In this document: positions 6,723-15,701 of the stretch, one piece after another
Layout of the letters: every line of letters begins with the position of its first letter
How positions within the stretch are numbered: position 1 is the first letter of the stretch
Source: an uncultured Acetatifactor sp.
GTDB lineage: Bacteria > Bacillota > Clostridia > Lachnospirales > Lachnospiraceae
NCBI GenBank assembly: GCA_934394665.1
Contig: CAKRRS010000030.1
Location: 1-29,497, forward strand
Reading direction: 5' to 3'
DNA length: 29,497 nt
Position numbers and translations under genes: made by a program
Notes under the pieces: generated by a model
What the model was told of the DNA's origin: nothing
Databases searched by the model: none
Seen by the model: only the letters and a program-made list of their open reading frames with translations

Positions 6723-8597
6723 TCATCCGCGCGGTTCCATACAGATACCGCACTTGAATTTTGCGGCACCGCATCCCTGACAGGCCTGTTTACAGTTGGC
6801 GGAGATGGTCTCGTTTTTGGCTTTTTCCCATTCTCTTTCCAGAAATGCCCTGGATACGCCGCAATCAATAAAATCCCAGGGCAGGATCTCGGAAACGGGA
6901 CGTTCTCTGTGTGAATAAAAATCAACATCCAGTCCGCATGCTTCAAAGGCTTCCATCCAGACCTCGTTGTGGAAATATTCGCTCCAGGCATCATAAAAAC
7001 AGCCCTTATGATATACATACAAAAGTACTTGGGACAATCTCCTGTCGCCTCTGGCCAGGACACCTTCCAGTACACTGGCGTCTGCTTCATGCCAGTTGTA
7101 TTTGATACTCTTCTGGTTCAGCTGTTCGGAGATGGCTTTTCTGGTCAGATAGGCCTTTTCCACAAATTCATCTTTCGTGCACTGGGACGCCCACTGGAAT
7201 GGTGTAAACGGCTTCGGTACAAAGAAAGAAGTACTGGTAACGATCTGCACCCTTCCGTTGACACGTTTTTCTTTGGGCACCACATCGAAGAACGTCGCGG
7301 CAATCTTATTGGATAGTTCGGCAATTCCGCGGATATCCTCTTCCGTCTCGGTCGGATGTCCCAACATAAAGTAAAGTTTCACTCTGGTCCAGCCACCTTC
7401 GAAGGCAAGTGTGGAGCCACGTAAAATGACTTCTTCGGTCAATCCCTTATTGATGACATCTCGCAGTCTCTGGCTTCCCGCTTCCGGTGCAAAGGTCAGG
7501 CTGGATTTTTTCACATCCTGGACCTTGCTCATAACGTCCAGAGAAAAGGCATCAATTCGAAGGGACGGCAGGGAAATATTAATGTGTCTCTGATTACATT
7601 CTTCAATCAGAAAATCAATCAGTTCCGGCAGCTTGCTGTAATCGCTGGAGCTTAAGGAACTTAAGGAAATCTCTTCGTGTCCGGTATTTTTCAGCATTTC
7701 CATGGCATATTTTTTCAGCACGTCCACATCGCGTTCCCTGACCGGACGATACAGCTGACCTGCCTGACAGAAACGACAGCCGCGGATACAGCCACGCTGG
7801 ATTTCCAGAACAACTCTGTCCTGGGTTACCTTAATGTAAGGTACAACGGGCTTCATGGGATAATAACTGTCTGTCATATCCGTTACCAGCTCCTTACAGA
7901 TCGTAGTGGGAATGCCGTCCTCTGTAGGGGAAAACGAAGCAATGGTTCCGTCCTCGTGATAAGTGGTCTCATAGAACCTGGGGACATACATACCGGGCAG
8001 CTTTGCCGCACGACGTAAGAATTCAACTCTGTTAAGCCCCTCTGCCCTGCACTTCTTATACAGATCAATCAAGGGACGGTACTGTGTCTCACCTTCTCCG
8101 ATATAGAAAATATCAAAAAAATCCGCGATTGGTTCCGGATTGTAAGTGCAGGGACCGCCGCCGATCACGATAGGACAATCCTCACCTCTCTCTGTTGCCA
8201 GCAGAGGAATCTGTGCCAGATCGAGAATCTGCAAAATATTGGTATAACACATCTCATATTGGATGGTGATACCCAGAAAATCAAATTCTTTGACAGGATC
8301 CTGGCTTTCGAGAGCAAACAAAGGAATCTGTTCTTTACGCATGATGGCATCGAGATCGACCCAGGGAGAATATACACGTTCACACCATACATCTTCCCAG
8401 GAGTTCAGCATACCGTACAGGATCTGAATGCCCAGATGCGACATACCGATTTCATAGACATCCGGAAAACACATACAGAAACGCACATCCACATTGGCTT
8501 TGTCTTTTACGACAGCATTTACTTCATTGCCGATATAACGCGCCGGCTTTTCGATTTTCATCAGAATATCATCATTTAATGCTAATTTTTCGTTCAT
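6723..8597 (-). CDS. TIGR03960 B12-binding-like radical SAM protein
   Basis: This 624-residue protein has an N-terminal cobalamin-binding-like Rossmann region (about 35-180, with IVIGGGPCTYNPEPIADFFD near 143-162) and a radical SAM core. The three cysteines that bind the 4Fe-4S cluster are C270, C274 and C277 in RGCIRGCRFCQAG. The barrel continues through SLSSSDYSKLPELIDFLIEE and APEAGSQRLRDVINKG. The C-terminus holds five more cysteines, C602, C606, C609, C616 and C619; the first three repeat the CX3CX2C spacing, so an extra metal cluster is possible. This matches the uncharacterised TIGR03960 family, whose reaction is unknown. Methylation, methylthiolation or another modification of RNA or protein is a guess from related B12-radical SAM enzymes. 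A GAGG lies upstream of the ATG at 8597. It sits 25 bases after the DUF4129-like gene and leads into TIGR03936 and rng. Confidence 0.92.
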   Translation of the reverse strand: MNEKLALNDDILMKIEKPARYIGNEVNAVVKDKANVDVRFCMCFPDVYEIGMSHLGIQILYGMLNSWEDVWCERVYSPWVDLDAIMRKEQIPLFALESQDPVKEFDFLGITIQYEMCYTNILQILDLAQIPLLATERGEDCPIVIGGGPCTYNPEPIADFFDIFYIGEGETQYRPLIDLYKKCRAEGLNRVEFLRRAAKLPGMYVPRFYETTYHEDGTIASFSPTEDGIPTTICKELVTDMTDSYYPMKPVVPYIKVTQDRVVLEIQRGCIRGCRFCQAGQLYRPVRERDVDVLKKYAMEMLKNTGHEEISLSSLSSSDYSKLPELIDFLIEECNQRHINISLPSLRIDAFSLDVMSKVQDVKKSSLTFAPEAGSQRLRDVINKGLTEEVILRGSTLAFEGGWTRVKLYFMLGHPTETEEDIRGIAELSNKIAATFFDVVPKEKRVNGRVQIVTSTSFFVPKPFTPFQWASQCTKDEFVEKAYLTRKAISEQLNQKSIKYNWHEADASVLEGVLARGDRRLSQVLLYVYHKGCFYDAWSEYFHNEVWMEAFEACGLDVDFYSHRERPVSEILPWDFIDCGVSRAFLEREWEKAKNETISANCKQACQGCGAAKFKCGICMEPRG

Positions 8598-8622
8598 AAT
8601 AACCTCAATTTCTATAATAGAT

Positions 8623-9849
8623 CTAGGATTTTTTCAAAGCTGCCTTCATTTTACGGACATCCTCTTCCGTACAGACTTCTTCGGAATAACGGGCTTTTTC
8701 GTAGATTGCTGCCATCCCGTCTAAATCAAGCGCAGTTTGCGCATCTAACGCAGTATAATATAACAGACGGCTTTTATCAAGTCCGCTGTTTCCTATTTTT
8801 CGCTGATACAGGTAACGGATCTTTTGTGCAGCATCCGGAAAAAGGAAGGAAACTCTGTCTTTGTTCTTACGTCCGACAGGCTTTTCCCCCATACCGGTCA
8901 GTTTTTCACGTTTATCCGAAAGATCCGCTTTCTCCGAAGCGTTTTGCGCAAAGGATACCTGCCATTTTTCCCGTAGATACAGAAGCAGTTTCCGTAAAAA
9001 ACGATAAAGCAGGAAAACCGCTCCGGCCAAAAGTGCAATCATTGCCAGATATTCCAGAATCACCCACAAAAGAAACGGCTCTCCAGCTTCCGGCAACGGC
9101 ATATTGCCATTTCCTGCATGCTGCTCCGGGGTGATTTCAGGTGTCCCCGAATCCTCGGGGATCAGGCGGAACAGAAAGCGAAGAAACGCTACGAGTGCAC
9201 TTCGTAAGGCCAGTAAAAACGGTTTCAGCCAAGCAAACTGTGAAATGATAAAAAGAACAATTCCGGAAATCACAACAAATAAGGTCGTACTGTACATTCC
9301 GGAACGGAAAATCTCCTGAAAGGGAATCTTACCGGTGCTCAATTTGTTTACTGCAAGAAAATCCTCATAAGACTGCAAAAAAAGGATAACGGCATATAAC
9401 AAAAACACCAGGATCACACTCATACGGTAATAAAGATCCCCCTCCCAATTTCCCTGATAATGCTGTAAATAAAGTCCTACAAAGCTAAGACCGGCTGCCA
9501 AAGGTAACGGTACGACTCCGGAGGCAAAATCTTCGGTACGAAAACGCAGAGAAAGCGAATAGATCACAAAACCGATACCGACCAGAACACGAATACTGCG
9601 ATTTACGTCATTTTCTGCCGGAAGCAGGTTAATAAATAATAAAACACCGATATGTGCAAGCAGCAACACCGGCAGATGTCTGCAATGTTTTCGGGCGTAA
9701 TACAATGCGGACACAGGAAGGGCACAGAGCATCCATAACAGCATGGACGGCCGTTTCGTGGGCGCGAGCGCGGCAAACAGTGTCGCCGCTGTCAGCGCAA
9801 GTGGGTAAAAACATATCTGGTTCAATAAAACTGTTAAAAATTCTTTCAC
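8623..9849 (-). CDS. Multi-TM protein of a MoxR/DUF58 cluster, DUF4129-like tail
   Basis: This 408-residue integral membrane protein has about eight hydrophobic segments between residues 5 and 290, then a charged cytoplasmic region. The final 70 residues, with KIRYLYQRKIGN and AIYEKARYSEEVCTEEDV, look like the DUF4129 domain often found at the end of transglutaminase-like membrane proteins in MoxR/DUF58 clusters. No transglutaminase domain with a Cys-His-Asp triad is visible here or next door. The start is a GTG at 9849 overlapping the stop of the DUF58 gene (GTGA), so translation is coupled. The role is unknown; a link to cell-envelope assembly is inferred from relatives of this cluster. The family call rests on the tail and on position. 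Confidence 0.78.
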   Translation of the reverse strand: MKEFLTVLLNQICFYPLALTAATLFAALAPTKRPSMLLWMLCALPVSALYYARKHCRHLPVLLLAHIGVLLFINLLPAENDVNRSIRVLVGIGFVIYSLSLRFRTEDFASGVVPLPLAAGLSFVGLYLQHYQGNWEGDLYYRMSVILVFLLYAVILFLQSYEDFLAVNKLSTGKIPFQEIFRSGMYSTTLFVVISGIVLFIISQFAWLKPFLLALRSALVAFLRFLFRLIPEDSGTPEITPEQHAGNGNMPLPEAGEPFLLWVILEYLAMIALLAGAVFLLYRFLRKLLLYLREKWQVSFAQNASEKADLSDKREKLTGMGEKPVGRKNKDRVSFLFPDAAQKIRYLYQRKIGNSGLDKSRLLYYTALDAQTALDLDGMAAIYEKARYSEEVCTEEDVRKMKAALKKS

Positions 9850-10988
9850 AGGCAGCTTCTTTCTTCACGCAAAGGGACTAAGGTGATCAGTTCTTTCAGA
9901 CGATCCGCAAGGAACGGAGGTGTTACCTCTGAATAGGGTAAAAACCATTTGAGCTCCGGATGAATCTCATGGTATTGCAGAAGTAACGAAGCAAAGTCAT
10001 CATACGCATTCGGCGAAACAATGCAGGTATACATGGTATGCTCTGCATGCGTAAGCTTTTCGGAAAATACTTCCGAAAAAGACGGCATCTGTCCGGAAGT
10101 ATCGATTCTGGCCAAGGCTTTCAGTACCGCATCACGCTGTCTGCTTCCACCGCCGGCTTCCAGAATACATGGTTCTCTATTGATAATATCCGGACCGTTA
10201 CAATAAAAAGCCACCTGCATGCCCTGTTCCAGAAACATTAACAAAAGTGCCGTGGCAATCTGCAGACTTGCTTCCACGCAATCCTCTTTCTTCAGGATAC
10301 CGTTATCTTCCAGATTCACGAAAATACGGACGGATTTCTGAGAAGTGTAATTTTTCTGATTAACCTTCAGCGCTCCGGTACGTGCAGTGGCTTTCCAGTT
10401 CATGCTGCGCAGGTCATCCTGCGGCTGATATTCACGGATTCCGCGGTATTCAAAGGGATCTTCCAATAAGTGACGTTTCGCAAGAACTTCCCCGTTCAAC
10501 TGCTTCAGGGATTTTTGAAAATCAGGATGCGAAAAAGGACGCGGATAGACATACAGGCTACAATGTGCGATCACTGTTTCCGTTGTATACTGTGCAGTAA
10601 GGAACAGATCCGATGCCACAAGGTCTACCTCCCGAATGGTATAAAATCCACGCCTGCCACCGACAAAGGGAAGTGTTCTGGTCACCTTTTCCCATCGTCC
10701 GATCTGAAAAATATCGTTGCGATAATAACGGTCTGTGGTACGGGATCCTTTTTCATCAGTAAATGCCAGATGCCTGTCTGTCTGGAATTTTACCTTCAGC
10801 ATAGTAAGCGGCAGACGTTTCCTGTTCTCTATGATCTCGGAAAGGGTACTCTCCTGTCCTTCCCAGATTCCTGCGTCCTGAAACTTAAGAGAGACCGTCA
10901 GGTTCCGGTGCCACAATTTTTCATATAGTATTTTTTGCCCCAGATAAAGAAGTAATGCAAAGACAATGATTCCCAGTAACTGTATCAT
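9846..10988 (-). CDS. DUF58 domain protein
   Basis: This 380-residue protein has one N-terminal membrane segment (residues 3-19) and a soluble remainder. The DUF58 signature is clear: DPFEYRGIREYQPQDDLRSM followed by NWKATARTGALKVNQ. The later part (SVRIFVNLED, then EASLQIATALLLMFLEQGMQ) resembles the von Willebrand A-like fold of the family. Proteins of this kind are nearly always encoded with a MoxR ATPase, which is thought to act as a chaperone or metal-insertion factor for them; that is family knowledge. Its ATG overlaps the MoxR stop (ATGA), and its own stop overlaps the GTG of the next gene, so three proteins are made as a coupled set. The exact function is unknown. Confidence 0.92.
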   Translation of the reverse strand: MIQLLGIIVFALLLYLGQKILYEKLWHRNLTVSLKFQDAGIWEGQESTLSEIIENRKRLPLTMLKVKFQTDRHLAFTDEKGSRTTDRYYRNDIFQIGRWEKVTRTLPFVGGRRGFYTIREVDLVASDLFLTAQYTTETVIAHCSLYVYPRPFSHPDFQKSLKQLNGEVLAKRHLLEDPFEYRGIREYQPQDDLRSMNWKATARTGALKVNQKNYTSQKSVRIFVNLEDNGILKKEDCVEASLQIATALLLMFLEQGMQVAFYCNGPDIINREPCILEAGGGSRQRDAVLKALARIDTSGQMPSFSEVFSEKLTHAEHTMYTCIVSPNAYDDFASLLLQYHEIHPELKWFLPYSEVTPPFLADRLKELITLVPLREERSCL

Positions 10989-11935
10989 GCGTCAAACCTT
11001 TCTGTAGGCACGGGGACAGTAGACAAAACAGCTTCGATTCTGCTGTTTGCGGAACCGGTCTCTGCTCCAAAACCACAGACGATCCTGTGTGCCAGTACCG
11101 GAACGGCAAGCGTGCGGACATCATCCGGAATGACAAAATTACGTCCCTGTAAATATGCACATGCCTTGGCACAACGCAGCAATCCGAGCGTTCCTCTGGG
11201 ACTGACACCGGCAAGGACACCGTCCGCAGTTCTGGTAGCTTCCGCAATTTGTACTATATATTCCCGGATGCAGGGATGCACAAATATATGTTTTGCTTCT
11301 TCTCGGGCGGTCAAAAGCTCCTCCAGGGTAACAACGGGTTCCAAGGTATTCAAGGGATCTTCTTCCATATAAAGTTCCAGAATGCGAAGTTCCTCTTCTC
11401 TGGTCGGAAGCTTCATGGACAATTTCATGAGAAAACGGTCTAACTGTGCCTCCGGCAAAGGAAATATACCTGCATTTTCAATCGGGTTCTCAGTTGCAAT
11501 TACGAAAAAAGGTTGTCCCGGTGTATAGGATACGCCGTCGATCGTCACCTGGCGTTCTTCCATGCATTCCAGCAGACCGGCCTGAGTACGTGGCGTTGCT
11601 CTGTTCAACTCATCTGCCAGCAGAATATTGGTAAACACAGGACCTTTTCGTAAGGTGAACTCGTTTTTTTGTCTGTCATAGACATTGATGCCGGTGATAT
11701 CTCCGGGGAGCAGATCCGGTGTGAACTGAACTCTGGAGAAATGAATATTCAGAGACTGTGCCAATGCTTTCGCAAGCTTTGTTTTGCCGGTTCCCGGGAC
11801 ATCCTCCAAAAGGACATGACCGTCGGCAAGCAGGGCTGTCAGTAAAAGTCCTGTTACTTCTTCTTTTCCGACAATTACCTTTCCGATATTTTTCTGTATT
11901 TTGTCTGCAAATGCTTTTCCTGTATGTTCTGCCAT
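10985..11935 (-). CDS. MoxR-family AAA+ ATPase
   Basis: This 316-residue cytoplasmic ATPase of the MoxR/RavA group has Walker A LLEDVPGTGKTKLAKAL (GTGKT at 48-52), Walker B ILLADELNRA (D108, E109), sensor 1 FFVIATENPIE (N150) and the arginine-containing LDRFLMKL (R167), followed by the lid domain. Relatives use ATP to remodel or activate vWA/DUF58-type partners. That fits the DUF58 gene immediately downstream with a 4-base overlap. The ATG at 11935 has an AGGA 8 bases upstream. It is the first gene of a group that runs without an obvious terminator to the hairpin at 4727-4766. A TATAAT at 11997-12002 is its likely promoter element. Confidence 0.95.
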   Translation of the reverse strand: MAEHTGKAFADKIQKNIGKVIVGKEEVTGLLLTALLADGHVLLEDVPGTGKTKLAKALAQSLNIHFSRVQFTPDLLPGDITGINVYDRQKNEFTLRKGPVFTNILLADELNRATPRTQAGLLECMEERQVTIDGVSYTPGQPFFVIATENPIENAGIFPLPEAQLDRFLMKLSMKLPTREEELRILELYMEEDPLNTLEPVVTLEELLTAREEAKHIFVHPCIREYIVQIAEATRTADGVLAGVSPRGTLGLLRCAKACAYLQGRNFVIPDDVRTLAVPVLAHRIVCGFGAETGSANSRIEAVLSTVPVPTERFDA

Positions 11936-11986
11936 TTAGAAATCCTGCTTTCATAATTTTCCAATGTTTAGCATACCTTTGAATGT

Positions 11987-12002
11987 ATGTAGCTACATTA
12001 TA
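11987..12002 (-). promoter_or_regulatory. TATAAT box and 12-bp palindrome upstream of moxR
   Basis: The minus strand has a perfect TATAAT (12002-11997). It abuts and overlaps ATGTAGCTACAT (11987-11998), a perfect 12-base palindrome, about 60 bases before the MoxR ATG. No good -35 lies 16-18 bases upstream, so the promoter may need an activator. The palindrome sits where a repressor would block transcription. The gap is shared with the divergent small gene at 12062, so one site could control both. Confidence 0.42.
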
Positions 12003-12061
12003 CCCTATCGCAATCAGTTCTGCCAGTACTAAAAATCCATGTAAAAAGGAGGTATCCGGCT

Positions 12062-12385
12062 ATGTATGAAGACAGAAAAACACAGGAAATACTTCAGAAT
12101 ATGCGTTTACAGGCGGACACGGAACAGACCCGTTTCCTGCAATATCAAAAAAAGCCACAGCAGGACGAAACGGAAAATACCGGGAACTCTCATACCGGTA
12201 CTTTCCGGATCCGTCTTGCTCTGGCGGGCGTTCTGTTTTTAACGGTTTTATTGTTGGACCAGAAAGGAAAAAACGTTGCCGGAATCTCTATGGATCAGGT
12301 ATTTCGTTACCTCACCGCGGTGGACTATGGCACTTACCTTGAGACCTTGGTAGATACAGCAATTAACGATTGGCAAGCTCTGTAG
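12062..12385 (+). CDS. Small single-TM protein of unknown function
   Basis: This 107-residue protein is on the plus strand, opposite to its neighbours. I do not recognise the family. Residues 1-47 are polar and glutamine/glutamate-rich with helical character, residues about 50-66 ([17 protein letters not shown]) form one membrane helix, and the last 40 are a short domain with [13 protein letters not shown]. The N-terminus probably faces the cytoplasm, with R49 and R51 just before the helix. An AAAGGAGG lies 9-16 bases before the ATG, which strongly supports a real gene. It is divergent from the MoxR gene, and its stop overlaps the hisIE stop by 23 bases tail to tail. No terminator of its own is seen. 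Confidence 0.75.
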   Translation: MYEDRKTQEILQNMRLQADTEQTRFLQYQKKPQQDETENTGNSHTGTFRIRLALAGVLFLTVLLLDQKGKNVAGISMDQVFRYLTAVDYGTYLETLVDTAINDWQAL

Positions 12386-13649
12386 TGATCTCCTCCCAGG
12401 TGACATCTTTTTCTGCCATCAGAACCATCATATGATACAGGAAATCGCTGATCTCATATTTCACTTCGTTGGGATTGGGATTCTTGGCGGCAATGACGAT
12501 TTCCGTTGCTTCCTCTCCCAGCTTTTTCAGGATCTTATCGATACCCTTATCAAACAGATAATTGGTATAAGAACCTTCCTTCGGGTGAATCTTACGATCC
12601 TTGATCACATCAAAGACCTCTTCGAATACCTGCAAAGGATTCGAACTTTCCTCATAGTCTTTTTTGGTGATCTCATTGAAAAAGCAGCTCTTATTTCCCG
12701 TATGACAGGCAGCACCGACCTGAGATACTTTCGCTAAAATCGTATCCATGTCACAGTCGGCGATCAGTTCTTTGACATATTGGTAATGCCCACTGGTAAG
12801 ACCCTTGAGCCATAATTCCTGACGGCTTCTGCTGTAATAAGTCATCTTCCCTAATTTCAGAGTCTGTTCATAGGCTTCTTCGTTCATGTAAGCCATCATC
12901 AGTACTTCTCCGGTACGGTAGTCCTGTACAACGACAGGTACCATGCCGTCACTGTTTTTCTTGAAATCTTCCCATTTGTAGGCTGCTTCAAAAGACTCTA
13001 TGGGAATGTCGTTCTCTCGACACAGGTCTTTTAAAGCAACGATCTCTTTGACATTGTCATTGATCGTATTGCCCGTAACACCGCAGACATTTTCGTAAGC
13101 AAAGATCTCAAGCAGCTTGTTCAGAGCTACCTGGTTGATCTGCACAAAAAACGGCAGAGATAAAATGCTCTGTGTCTCGCGGATCTGATGTGGGTTCATC
13201 AGAATCATTGCGGAAATGTATTTTTCGAGATTTTCTTTGTGTAATTCCAGTACCGCAGGATCATTATAAGAAATCAGAATTTTCTCTTTGCCGAATTTCA
13301 GGGAAACTTCTTCGGTGATTTCGATATTGCTCTCTTTCTCATAATCGAGCACTGCTTTTTTGCAGCCGGCATACAGGAGCTTTTTGATATCCTCCATGCG
13401 CTTTACATTGCCGGCACCGATGACATCCACTTCTGCTTTTGCACAGATCTCTTTGATAATATCCAGTGCCGCATCATGCTCGGAATCCCCTTCGGACATG
13501 TCGAATACGATCAGTTCATCGGCATTATGCTCACAGTAATAATCAGCCAGACGTACAGGATCCGTGTCCACGATCGTGGTATCTTTCAGATTCCGCACCG
13601 CATGCTCATGATATAAATAAATACAGGGAACAAATTTCTTGATCATCAT
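12363..13649 (-). CDS. hisIE: HisIE with extra HisA/HisF-like N-terminal domain
   Basis: This 428-residue fusion has HisI (phosphoribosyl-AMP cyclohydrolase) at about 225-330, with metal ligands in DCDMD (C299, D300, D302) and [13 protein letters not shown] (C315, H316, C322). HisE (phosphoribosyl-ATP pyrophosphohydrolase) follows at about 338-428, with [15 protein letters not shown] and [13 protein letters not shown]. These catalyse steps 3 and 2 of histidine synthesis. The first 225 residues resemble a HisF/HisA barrel ([36 protein letters not shown]). However, the first catalytic aspartate is a tyrosine (Y11), and the second is uncertain (N129 or D130). The usual GGG phosphate loops are degraded, so that domain is probably not an enzyme. 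Common HisIE proteins are about 200 residues. GAGGAAG precedes the start. This is the last gene of the his operon. Confidence 0.93.
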   Translation of the reverse strand: MMIKKFVPCIYLYHEHAVRNLKDTTIVDTDPVRLADYYCEHNADELIVFDMSEGDSEHDAALDIIKEICAKAEVDVIGAGNVKRMEDIKKLLYAGCKKAVLDYEKESNIEITEEVSLKFGKEKILISYNDPAVLELHKENLEKYISAMILMNPHQIRETQSILSLPFFVQINQVALNKLLEIFAYENVCGVTGNTINDNVKEIVALKDLCRENDIPIESFEAAYKWEDFKKNSDGMVPVVVQDYRTGEVLMMAYMNEEAYEQTLKLGKMTYYSRSRQELWLKGLTSGHYQYVKELIADCDMDTILAKVSQVGAACHTGNKSCFFNEITKKDYEESSNPLQVFEEVFDVIKDRKIHPKEGSYTNYLFDKGIDKILKKLGEEATEIVIAAKNPNPNEVKYEISDFLYHMMVLMAEKDVTWEEITTELANR

Positions 13650-13726
13650 AATACTTCCTCATACCTTTCGGTTACCTGCCGATTATCGATGGATAAGCAA
13701 AAATAATAAGCAGGCACAATTTTCTC

Positions 13727-14314
13727 TTACAGACTTCCCTTGGTACTTAAGACATCCTTCACCTTCGGATTATAGGAAACAGCCTGATCCAGTGCCTTGG
13801 CAAATGCTTTGAACATTGCTTCGATCATGTGATGATGGTTGCCGGGAGACAACATTTTAATGTGCAGATTCATACCTGCGCTGTAGGATACGGCATAGAA
13901 AAATTCTTTTACCAGCTCGGTATCCAGCCCGCCGACTTTGGGGACGGTAAATTCACACGCAAAGTTAAGATAAGGTCTGCCGCTTAAGTCAACCGCGCAT
14001 AACGCAAGTGTCTCATCCATGGGCAGAATAAAGTAACCGTAACGATTGATGCCCTTTTTATCTCCAACCGCTTTTTTGATTGCTTCTCCCAGGACAATGC
14101 CGGTATCTTCCACGGTGTGATGTCCGTCTACCTGCAGATCTCCTTTTACTTTACACTCCAGATCAAAAAAACCGTGTCTTGCAAAGCCGTCCAGCATATG
14201 ATCAAAAAATCCGATACCGGTGCTTAAGTCCGCTTTCCCACTGCCGTCCAGATTCAGAGTAACGGCAATATCGGTCTCTTTGGTAGTACGGGTCACAGAT
14301 GCTTTTCGTTCCAT
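13727..14314 (-). CDS. hisB: Imidazoleglycerol-phosphate dehydratase HisB
   Basis: This 195-residue enzyme carries out step 6 of histidine synthesis, dehydrating imidazole glycerol phosphate to imidazole acetol phosphate. The two manganese-binding histidine motifs are present, DGHHTVEDTG and GNHHHMIEAMFKAF, along with GFFDHMLDGFARHG. It is the monofunctional form without a histidinol phosphatase domain. The start was set at the third of three close in-frame ATGs (14314), because GAGG sits 6 bases upstream of it while the ATG at 14326 has none. The product MERKASVTRTTKETDIAV then begins like other HisB proteins. A 77-base gap to hisIE holds an imperfect stem (TGCCTGC with GCAGGTA). Confidence 0.96.
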   Translation of the reverse strand: MERKASVTRTTKETDIAVTLNLDGSGKADLSTGIGFFDHMLDGFARHGFFDLECKVKGDLQVDGHHTVEDTGIVLGEAIKKAVGDKKGINRYGYFILPMDETLALCAVDLSGRPYLNFACEFTVPKVGGLDTELVKEFFYAVSYSAGMNLHIKMLSPGNHHHMIEAMFKAFAKALDQAVSYNPKVKDVLSTKGSL

Positions 14315-14373
14315 AATCATCCTCATTTCTGTGTATCACACATTCGTGTCAAATGCAATCAGACACACGCTTT

Positions 14374-15666
14374 TTACTCTTCAAATCTAACTTTAATACT
14401 GTTTGCATGTGCGGTCAAGCCTTCGCTTTTTGCAAACGTCTCAATCTGGTTATGTACTTTTTCCAGAGCCTGTCTGGAATAAGAGATAATGCTGGTCTTC
14501 TTGATAAAATCATCCACATTGACCGGGGAGAAAAATCTGGCGGTACCGTTGGTGGGCAGGATGTGATTCGGTCCCGCAAAATAGTCACCCAAAGGCTCGG
14601 AAGCATACTCTCCGAGGAAAATAGCACCTGCATTACGAATCTTTGTCATGGTATCAAAAGGATTCTTCGTAATGATCTCTAAGTGCTCGGAGGCAATCGC
14701 ATTGGCGGCGTCCACGGCATCCTCCATGTTGTCAGCTAACAGGATATATCCGTAATTGTCCAGAGATTTCTGAATGATGGGAGCACGTTCCAATACTTTT
14801 ACGAATCCGTCCACTTCTGCGGATACTTTTTCGGCCAGTTCTTTTGAGGTAGTGATCAGGATGGCGCTTGCCAGCTCATCATGCTCTGCCTGGGATAACA
14901 GATCTGCGGCAACATATCTCGGGGTTGCGGTCTCGTCCGCAAGTACCAGAATTTCACTGGGACCTGCAATGGAATCAATGCTTACATAGCCGTATACCGC
15001 TTTTTTGGCAAGCGCAACGAAGATGTTGCCGGGGCCTGTGATCTTATCTACTTTAGGTACAGATTCGGTTCCGAATGCCATGGCTGCAATTGCCTGTGCA
15101 CCACCTGCTTTATATATCGTATCCACCCCGGCAATGTCAGCTGCAACAAGGGTGCCGGGATTTACTTTACCGTCTTTTCCGGGAGGTGTCGTCATAATGA
15201 TCTCATCCACGCCGGCTACCTTGGCGGGGATTACATTCATCAATACGCTGGAAGGATAAGCGGCTTTACCGCCGGGGACATAGACACCGGCTCTTTCGAT
15301 TGCGGTAATTTTCATGCCGAGAATCGTGCCGTCCGGCTTTGCGTCAAACCAACTGTTGCGCAGCTGCTTTCTGTGGAAATCGCGGATATTCTCCGCAGAC
15401 TGACGGATGACGTCTATCAGATTTGCATCCATCTGTGCGTAAGCTTCGGCAATCTCTTCTTTCGTAACGCGAATATTTTCCGCAGTTAAAGCAAACTTAT
15501 CAAACTGCAGTGTATAATCAAACAATGCCTGATCACCCTCTGCACGCACCTTTTCAATGATCTGATTCACAGTGCTCTCATACTGGGAATAATTATTCGG
15601 GCTTCTCTTTAAAAGGTCGTTCAAAATACTCTGTTTTGATTCCTTATCCAATGCTACGATTCTCAT
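14374..15666 (-). CDS. hisD: Histidinol dehydrogenase HisD
   Basis: This 430-residue zinc enzyme carries out the last two oxidations, histidinol to histidinal to histidine, using NAD. Family motifs seen in order are AGVYVPGGKAAYPSSVLMN, TGPGNIFVALAKK, EILVLADETA, the zinc site LLSQAEHDELASAILI, and NHILPTNGTARFFSP near the C-terminus. The length is normal for the family. AAGGAG lies 10 bases before the ATG. It sits between hisG (35-base gap) and hisB. Confidence 0.97.
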   Translation of the reverse strand: MRIVALDKESKQSILNDLLKRSPNNYSQYESTVNQIIEKVRAEGDQALFDYTLQFDKFALTAENIRVTKEEIAEAYAQMDANLIDVIRQSAENIRDFHRKQLRNSWFDAKPDGTILGMKITAIERAGVYVPGGKAAYPSSVLMNVIPAKVAGVDEIIMTTPPGKDGKVNPGTLVAADIAGVDTIYKAGGAQAIAAMAFGTESVPKVDKITGPGNIFVALAKKAVYGYVSIDSIAGPSEILVLADETATPRYVAADLLSQAEHDELASAILITTSKELAEKVSAEVDGFVKVLERAPIIQKSLDNYGYILLADNMEDAVDAANAIASEHLEIITKNPFDTMTKIRNAGAIFLGEYASEPLGDYFAGPNHILPTNGTARFFSPVNVDDFIKKTSIISYSRQALEKVHNQIETFAKSEGLTAHANSIKVRFEE

Positions 15667-15701
15667 AACTGTATGCTCCTTTTCGGATAATATGGTATAT
15701 T

